Assembly (NCBI RefSeq): GCF_002096845.1
Contig: NZ_NCVK01000060.1
Location: forward strand, 1-64,000
Direction of reading: 5' to 3'
DNA length: 64,000 nucleotides
Source: Streptococcus mitis
GTDB lineage: Bacteria; Bacillota; Bacilli; Lactobacillales; Streptococcaceae
Below are positions 63,246-64,000 of this stretch, one piece after another (position 1 is the first letter of the stretch; the number at the start of each line of letters is the position of its first letter). A program made the translations under genes and the position numbers. Under the pieces are notes generated by a model that was not told the origin of the DNA, did not search any database, and saw only the letters and a list, made by a program, of their open reading frames with translations.

Positions 63246-64000
63246 TGAAAAAGAAATTAACTAGTTTAGCACTTGTGGGCGCTTTTTTAGGCTTGTCATG
63301 GTATGGAAATGTTCAAGCTCAAGAAAGTTCAGGAAATAAAATTCACTTTATAAATGTTCATGAAGGTGGCAGTGATGCGATTATTCTTGAAAGCAATGGA
63401 CATTTTGCCATGGTGGATACAGGAGAGGATTATGATTTCCCAGACGGCAGTGATTCTCGTTATCCATGGAGACAGGGTATCAATACCACTTATAAGCATG
63501 TTCTAACAGATCGTGTCTTTCGTCGTTTGAAGGAATTGGGTGTCCCAAAGCTTGATTTTATTTTGGTAACACATACCCACAGTGACCATATTGGAAATGT
63601 TGATGAATTACTGTCTACCTATCCAGTTGACCGAGTCTATCTTAAGAAATATAGTGATAATCGTATTACTAAGCCTAAACGTCTTTGGGATAATCTGTAT
63701 GGCTATGATAAGGTTTTACAGACTGCCGCAGAAAAAGGTGTTTCAGTGATTCAAAACATCACACAAGGAGATGCTCATTTTCAGTTTGGGGACATGGATA
63801 TTCAGCTCTATAATTATGAAAATGAATATGATGAGAATGGAAATCTTAAACCTGTTTGGGATGATAATTCCAATTCCTTGATTAGTGTAGTAAAAGTCAA
63901 TGGCAAGAAAATTTATCTTGGGGGCGACTTAGATAATGTTCATGGAGCAGAAGACAAGTACGGTTCTCTCATTGGAAAAGTTGATTTGATGAAGTTTAAT
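63246..64000 (+). CDS. pce: Pce/CbpE-type phosphorylcholine esterase, N-terminal part (3' end outside window)
   Basis: ATG 63246 opens a frame that runs off the window (251 codons visible). It has a signal peptide (MKKKLTSLALVGAFLGLSWY, then VQA/QES). The metallo-beta-lactamase fold follows with HFINVHEGGSDAIIL, THTHSDHIGN (HxHxDH zinc site, about residues 102-107) and GGDLDN. This matches Pce/CbpE, which removes phosphorylcholine from teichoic acid; the choline-binding repeats would lie downstream. It starts 3 bp after rluD. The choline-binding part must be checked outside the window. Confidence 0.88.

Overview
The window is a low-GC Firmicute chromosome from the mitis group of Streptococcus (S. 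mitis / S. pneumoniae / S. oralis relatives). The signs are BOX repeats (boxA-boxB-boxC), an IS1381-type element, an LPNTG wall-anchored repeat protein, a Pce/CbpE-type phosphorylcholine esterase start, a murB-potABCD operon, and gene blocks matching pneumococcal ones from memory. Those blocks are joined in an order that, as far as I recall, differs from S. pneumoniae TIGR4, so a commensal relative is plausible. I cannot fix the species without a search.

Layout. 1-1300: 3' part of an LPxTG surface protein with 561-bp repeats. 1.4-7.7 kb: hemW, acyl-ACP thioesterase, a NagD-type HAD phosphatase and a membrane protein; then spxA, UPF0223, an inositol-monophosphatase-like gene and rsmF. 7.7-12.9 kb: high-affinity phosphate operon pstS-C-A-B1-B2-phoU. 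13-17 kb: an orphan amino-acid binding lipoprotein, a MocR-type regulator, budA behind a BOX element, and a YhfC-type membrane protein. 17-22 kb: murB, a GC-rich structured-looking leader, and the polyamine transporter potABCD. 22-24.4 kb: an XRE regulator broken by a stop codon, a TPR protein, a 21-codon hydrophobic ORF, and an alanine T-box leader controlling a LURP-one-related gene and alaS. 27-31 kb: intracellular alpha-amylase with a CcpA site, and a two-gene ABC exporter. 31.6-41.5 kb: U32 protease-family gene, dinG, rodA, DJ-1/PfpI protein, HAD protein, gyrB, ezrA. 41.5-48.2 kb: two decayed BOX copies, DUF1827, NUDIX, clpE with a CtsR operator, DUF1797, a polar amino-acid ABC permease and ATPase without binding protein, folD. 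48.2-51.7 kb: an accessory islet with IS110, IS630 and IS1381 remnants and small AT-rich immunity-like genes. 51.7-64 kb: nnrD, dacA, AI-2E-type permease, tuf, DEAD-box helicase, Gfo/Idh/MocA oxidoreductase, YoaK; then the L21 leader with rplU-prp-rpmA; then LysR, lspA, rluD and the 5' part of the phosphorylcholine esterase.

Most of the window is core chromosome. No obvious defence system, prophage, CRISPR array, rRNA or tRNA gene is visible. The observations most worth a second look are: (1) the structured murB-potA leader with a mini-ORF overlapping the TTG start of potA; (2) four genes whose extended -10 box lies only 6-8 nt before ATG, predicting leaderless mRNAs; (3) the second PstB ATPase with Arg in place of the H-loop His; (4) the XRE(stop)/TPR/short peptide cluster; (5) the decayed immunity-like islet behind nested insertion sequences; (6) BOX elements placed in or acting as control regions; (7) a LURP-one-related gene held under the alanine T-box.
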